DNA of 64,000 nucleotides, taken from positions 185,375-249,374 of the forward strand of contig JAUMVN010000002.1 of assembly GCA_030530145.1 (NCBI GenBank), in the 5' to 3' direction. The notes beneath the pieces were generated by a model that saw nothing but the letters and a program-made list of their open reading frames with translations, did no database searches and had not been told where the DNA came from. Positions 60,518-64,000 of this stretch are shown here, one piece after another (the first letter of the stretch is position 1; each line of letters begins with the position of its first letter). Source of the stretch: Coriobacteriia bacterium. GTDB taxonomy: Bacteria > Actinomycetota > Coriobacteriia > Coriobacteriales > Atopobiaceae. The translations under genes were made by a program, and so were the position numbers.

Positions 60518-61152
60518 GGCTCGATCCTTCCTAGCTCAACGGACACGCGCCGAGGCCATGTCGAGGTGACCAGTGAGAAGCCCTCGGCGTTGAGCTCGTC
60601 CCAGCCGCGTCCTGCGGAATGGTTTTGCGAGATTAAGAAGAACAGGGCCGTCGAGTTGCCATCGGCCTCGACGGACGGTAGGGGGTCCTCGGCCAGCTCA
60701 ATATCCAGCATCGGGTCACATTGCCAGGAGGTTATGCCGGACTGGAGATAAAGGGTCGAGAAGTCCTCGGAGGAGCCATCGGCGCTCTCATCCCCGGCCT
60801 CGCCTATGCTCACGAGCACCATCACGATATGCGCGTCCTCGCCGAGGTAACCCGAGAGCGAGGGGCGGGCCGCTAGCTCGGAGAGCTCGGCCTCCGAGAG
60901 CTCGCGGAATCCCTCTACTGTGATGGTTGGAGCCGTGCCGTCGTAGTTGTCGCCGAGATTCGATTGAGCGGGCTCCCCTACCTGCACTTTCTCTATGGAG
61001 TAGGAAGTGTCCTTGTTTATCTCGCCGAATCGGCAAGCATAGAGCCCTGCGAGCAGGGCGATAAGGGCCGCCGCCAGGGCGCGCCGAGCCCTAGCGGCGC
61101 GAGCCGGTTTGCTTCCCGATGATTTTGCCGGCAGCCAAGTCAATGCGCTCAT
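60514..61152 (-). CDS. Membrane-anchored accessory protein of the ABC operon
   Basis: The 212-residue protein has a basic N-terminus (KPARAARARR) and one hydrophobic span ending LLAGLYAC, either an anchor or an imperfect lipobox. The outer domain of about 160 residues is acidic and matches nothing I know. ATG 61152 lies inside the end of the ATPase gene (62-base overlap), with GGAGGG upstream; later starts would remove the anchor. Its place between ATPase and permeases suggests a substrate- or immunity-related subunit. Confidence 0.65.
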   Translation of the reverse strand: MSALTWLPAKSSGSKPARAARARRALAAALIALLAGLYACRFGEINKDTSYSIEKVQVGEPAQSNLGDNYDGTAPTITVEGFRELSEAELSELAARPSLSGYLGEDAHIVMVLVSIGEAGDESADGSSEDFSTLYLQSGITSWQCDPMLDIELAEDPLPSVEADGNSTALFFLISQNHSAGRGWDELNAEGFSLVTSTWPRRVSVELGRIEP

Positions 61153-61738
61153 CGAACAGACCCTCCACTTCTTCCGAGTCGTGGCAGGCGATGACGACGA
61201 TGGAGCCGTGGGCCCTGGCGTCCTCAAAGATCCTGCAGGTCATCTGGACTCCTGCGGGGTCGAGCGCGTTGACCGGCTCATCGAGGAGCAGGAGTTTCGG
61301 CCGCTCCATAACGGCGCAGGCGATGCCGAGCCTCTGGCGCATGCCGAGCGAGTATTTCCTGACCGGCCGGCGGTCGCTCGGGTCGAGCCCGACGGCGCTG
61401 AGCGCCCGCGCGACCGTCTTGGGGGAAGCCTCGCCTTTGATCTCGGCGATTTCCAGAAGGTTCGAGAGCCCGCTTCTGTTCGGCACGAAGGAAGGAGTCT
61501 CGATCAATACCCCCACGCTCGGCGGGAAGAAGCCCTTCTTGAGCGGGACCCCGTCGATGAGAACCTCACCGGCCGTCGGGTAGATGAGGCCCGCCAGGGC
61601 CCGCAGCAGCATAGTTTTGCCTGAGCCGTTCTTCCCCTTGACGCCGTAGATCCTGCCGCTTTCCAGTGCCAGGTTAACGCGGTCGAGCACCGTGGTGTTC
61701 TGTATCACCTTGGTGTAGTCCTTGAGCTGAACCTGCAT
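61091..61738 (-). CDS. ABC transporter ATPase
   Basis: The 215-residue ATPase heads the operon. It has Walker A GKNGSGKT, a degenerate signature SLGMRQRLG, Walker B LLLLDEPVNALD and switch histidine ACHDSEE. SLGMRQR is typical of ABC-2/bacteriocin-type exporters rather than importers. ATG 61738 follows GGAGGTGGC. The 112-bp gap to the LuxR gene holds a possible -10 (TAGACT on the minus strand). Confidence 0.9.
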   Translation of the reverse strand: MQVQLKDYTKVIQNTTVLDRVNLALESGRIYGVKGKNGSGKTMLLRALAGLIYPTAGEVLIDGVPLKKGFFPPSVGVLIETPSFVPNRSGLSNLLEIAEIKGEASPKTVARALSAVGLDPSDRRPVRKYSLGMRQRLGIACAVMERPKLLLLDEPVNALDPAGVQMTCRIFEDARAHGSIVVIACHDSEEVEGLFDERIDLAAGKIIGKQTGSRR

Positions 61739-61850
61739 TCACCGCCACCTCCACAAATCAGGGCCGCCGAGAGCGCCGGGCGGACCGAGCACTTGGGAGG
61801 GAGTCTAGGGGAGGTGGGTGCGTTGTTGCGCGTCGCGGGGATATGAGGTT

Positions 61851-63788
61851 TTAACGACGGCCCTGACCTGCTCGTTCGTTCAACAGCGCAGTAAGCTCCT
61901 CCTTGCTATGGACCCCGAGCTTTCTGTAGGCGGCGGCGCGGCAGCTGTTAACGGTGCCTGCGGCGATATGGAGCACATCCCAGATCTGGGGCCTCGTGTA
62001 GCCTTGTGCGGATAGGGTCGCGACTTGAGCCTCGAGGGGGCTTAGACCTTTCGATCGGAAGAAGACGTTCTGTGCCGACACGACGTCGTTTTCTCGAGCT
62101 GTCTCATCGATGCGACCTGAGCCCTTCGATGCAAGCAGCGTCGCTGCGGCTGCGACGCCCAGAAGGAGCCGGGCAACCAGGTGATATCGCGACGCCTCTG
62201 ATGGCAGGAGACCGAGAATGCGGGACGCGTGGGCTGCAAGAACGAGGCCTGCCTCGATAGAAATAAGCACGAGGGGGAGCGGCGCCTTTACCGCTGTCCA
62301 AAGACCCGGCCTACAGCCTACAGCCTTCGCGTCTTCGGCTTGGCCATGTAGCGATGCTCTTTGAGCGGCGTCCTTCCCGAGCATCGTGAGGAAAAGCGTC
62401 GCGCCGATTGTCAGCGTAGTGGCATTGCTCTCAAAGGCCCAGCACAAAGCTGTCGAACAGGCGAGGATGAACCAGAAGGCACAGGCAAGTAAGTCCGGGC
62501 CTCGGCGCTTCGCACCCTCTTGGTGCTCGGCGGTTTCCTGAGGGCGCGAGACCAACGAGGCGACGGACGTCGTCGCCAGGGCAAGCCCGAGCATCATTGC
62601 GAGGCAATAGGCAACGTCCGGGTCTGGAGATGTGAGCGTTGAGACACAGAGGACCACGATGGCGGCGGAAGAAAGAAAGCCCCCTATGATGCGGAACATT
62701 AAGGGCTTCTCTGCTTCGGAAGGGTGACCGTAGGCCTCTGCGAGCTCGCCGATCTCTGAGGCGCCAAGACGTTCGAGCGCGCGGCGCTTGTGATTTCCCA
62801 CGGTTCCGGGGGTGAGATCTAGACTCTGGGCAATCTCGGTATCGGACAGCCCCTCGAACGCCATCAGCAGAACTTGTCGCTGCCGCGGGCTGAGCGACTC
62901 GAGATTGGACACTGGGTTCGGGGCTGTGAGCCTGGGTGTGTTGCCGTCGGTCAATTGTCTTTGTGAGCAGCGCCAAAGGAGTAGGGTAACGAGCGCTACG
63001 ATCAGCACGTATGCGGCAAGGCCGGTAGCATACCCGACGGCTGCGTCCTTCAGGGCCGCGGCGCTTTGGGAGTCGATGTTCAGATGAACGCTGAGGAGAG
63101 CTGCGAGGGAGAGTTCGTCGAATGCCGACGAGAACAACAGGCCGAGAATCGCCGGGATTTGAATGGGGACAGGTTCATTAAGGCCACTGTCCTTCTTCCT
63201 GGATAGGCGGAGAAGAAAGGCTCCGATAGCGCCGGACAGAACGCATACTCCGACCTGTCCAACGATGTGCCTGGACAATGTGAAACAAAGGAGGCTGAGG
63301 AATCGCGGCAACAACGCGCTGATCGCGAACGCCGCGATGACCGCGCCCGTGCCTAGCTGTTCTGAGGCGGGACGGTTGCCTATGGGCACGCTTCGACGAG
63401 CGAAGAGGGCGACGGCCGTCAGGAGCGCCGTCTGAGCGACTACGTCTACGGTTTCCACGGCAGCCCTGGGGAACAACATGGGGGAGCCTTGACGCCACGT
63501 CGCATAAATGAAGTCACAGGCGGAAAGTGAGGCGATTGCTGCGTACGGGAGCAAGGAAACAAGGCGAGGGAGAGGACGGGCCCGTCTTCCCAGGAGAAGC
63601 ACGAGCGCGAGCGAGAAGGCGACGGAGATGGGCGAGAACCCGAGCGGGACGCACGTGGTCGTGACGGAGAACTCGATGATTGCATGATGGTGCGGAACGA
63701 AAGGGAAGCACATTAATAGCAGAAAGGCTCCCCTGCCAAGCGATGACGAATCGAGCATGGCCAGATAAACAGGTTTCTTGCGCTCCAT
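61851..63788 (-). CDS. LuxR-family membrane regulator with two HTH domains
   Basis: The 645-residue protein has two hydrophobic halves, each followed by a LuxR-type HTH. The first half (about 10-275, seven or more spans) is followed by LSPRQRQVLLMAFEGLSDTEIA with TPGTVGNHKRRALERLG near 300-355. The second half (about 370-560) is followed by the C-terminal LSPLEAQVATLSAQGYTRPQI with TVNSCRAAAYRKLGV. Membrane-spanning LuxR proteins with one HTH are common in Coriobacteriia; two in one chain look like an internal duplication. Start ATG 63788 follows GGAAGGA. It probably controls the ABC operon directly downstream. Confidence 0.88.
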   Translation of the reverse strand: MERKKPVYLAMLDSSSLGRGAFLLLMCFPFVPHHHAIIEFSVTTTCVPLGFSPISVAFSLALVLLLGRRARPLPRLVSLLPYAAIASLSACDFIYATWRQGSPMLFPRAAVETVDVVAQTALLTAVALFARRSVPIGNRPASEQLGTGAVIAAFAISALLPRFLSLLCFTLSRHIVGQVGVCVLSGAIGAFLLRLSRKKDSGLNEPVPIQIPAILGLLFSSAFDELSLAALLSVHLNIDSQSAAALKDAAVGYATGLAAYVLIVALVTLLLWRCSQRQLTDGNTPRLTAPNPVSNLESLSPRQRQVLLMAFEGLSDTEIAQSLDLTPGTVGNHKRRALERLGASEIGELAEAYGHPSEAEKPLMFRIIGGFLSSAAIVVLCVSTLTSPDPDVAYCLAMMLGLALATTSVASLVSRPQETAEHQEGAKRRGPDLLACAFWFILACSTALCWAFESNATTLTIGATLFLTMLGKDAAQRASLHGQAEDAKAVGCRPGLWTAVKAPLPLVLISIEAGLVLAAHASRILGLLPSEASRYHLVARLLLGVAAAATLLASKGSGRIDETARENDVVSAQNVFFRSKGLSPLEAQVATLSAQGYTRPQIWDVLHIAAGTVNSCRAAAYRKLGVHSKEELTALLNERAGQGRR

Positions 63789-63903
63789 ACGATCCTTCCG
63801 AGGCAACCGCAGGGCTCGCGATCGCCGTGTTTGCCCTAGCGGTAATCGTAACGATGCGCGGGCGGCGGCGTACCGATGATTCGGCCCCCCACATCTTTAC
63901 AGC

Positions 63904-63909
63904 ACTATA
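63904..63909 (-). promoter_or_regulatory. Candidate -10 box of the LuxR-type gene
   Basis: TATAGT on the minus strand lies about 115 bases upstream of the start codon. The matching -35 position (TCTGTT) is poor. Confidence 0.35.
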
Positions 63910-63949
63910 CTCACTTAAAGGCAAGGAACAGATTTCTCGAAAAAGGTGC

Positions 63950-63978
63950 TTGCGCGGACGCGCGAAGGCGTGTATAGT
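63950..63978 (+). promoter_or_regulatory. Strong rightward promoter at the window edge
   Basis: TTGCGC (63950-63955) and TATAGT (63973-63978) are 17 bases apart on the plus strand. The transcribed gene lies beyond 64000. The compact promoter resembles the one of tRNA-Leu, so a stable RNA gene may follow. Confidence 0.6.
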
Positions 63979-64000
63979 TACTCCTCGCGTCACGCGGGCT

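Overview
The window is GC-rich DNA from an actinobacterium, most likely a gut member of the class Coriobacteriia such as Collinsella. This is inferred from the base composition, the order rapZ-whiA-gap-pgk-tpiA-gpmI-secG, and the multi-membrane-span LuxR regulator, a protein type common in that class. No 16S gene is present to confirm it. Genes are tightly packed, with ATG, GTG and TTG starts and clear Shine-Dalgarno sites, and perfect GC-rich terminator hairpins are frequent.

Layout. 2-1180 is the 3' part of a phosphohexomutase. 1394-4956 (minus) holds a C39-like membrane protein lacking its catalytic Cys and a class A penicillin-binding protein. 5130-6347 is tyrS. 6651-7513 holds two small paralogous membrane proteins of lower GC. 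7670-11588 holds a U32-family protein, a NifU-like protein and lgt. 12003-14441 holds an L-aspartate-oxidase-like flavoprotein (minus) and hisI/hisE. 14722-21810 is an envelope block: NlpC/P60 hydrolase, MurJ, a DegT-type aminotransferase, an ATP-grasp ligase and a FemAB-type transferase. 21907-23901 is uvrC.

24263-39764 is a sugar-acid island lying between uvrC and rapZ. It contains a peptide-family ABC importer with a permease-ATPase fusion, two CE7-type esterases (one without a nucleophile), nanA, nanK, nanE, a Gfo/Idh oxidoreductase, a DeoR regulator, fruK and a fructose-type PTS. Together these predict uptake and de-acetylation of (anhydro-)sialic acid, conversion to GlcNAc-6-phosphate, and linked fructose uptake. 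39961-47132 returns to core genes: rapZ, whiA, the lower glycolysis operon and secG. 47370-53350 is an oppABCDF importer. A tRNA-Leu(GAG) follows, then an ACT protein, an RsbU-like phosphatase and a fused STAS/HATPase partner-switching protein. 57991-63788 (minus) holds an ABC exporter-like operon with three membrane subunits and a LuxR-type membrane regulator carrying two HTH domains. A strong promoter pointing right sits at the window edge.

The most unusual structure is non-coding. Five intergenic regions carry arrays of short units arranged as two head-to-head arms. In four of them (three unrelated-looking sequence families) the unit spacing is 41 bp; in the fifth it is 35 bp. The arrays occupy three of the four convergent gene junctions in the window. 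Their phasing and two-arm symmetry do not fit CRISPR, coding repeats or simple terminators.
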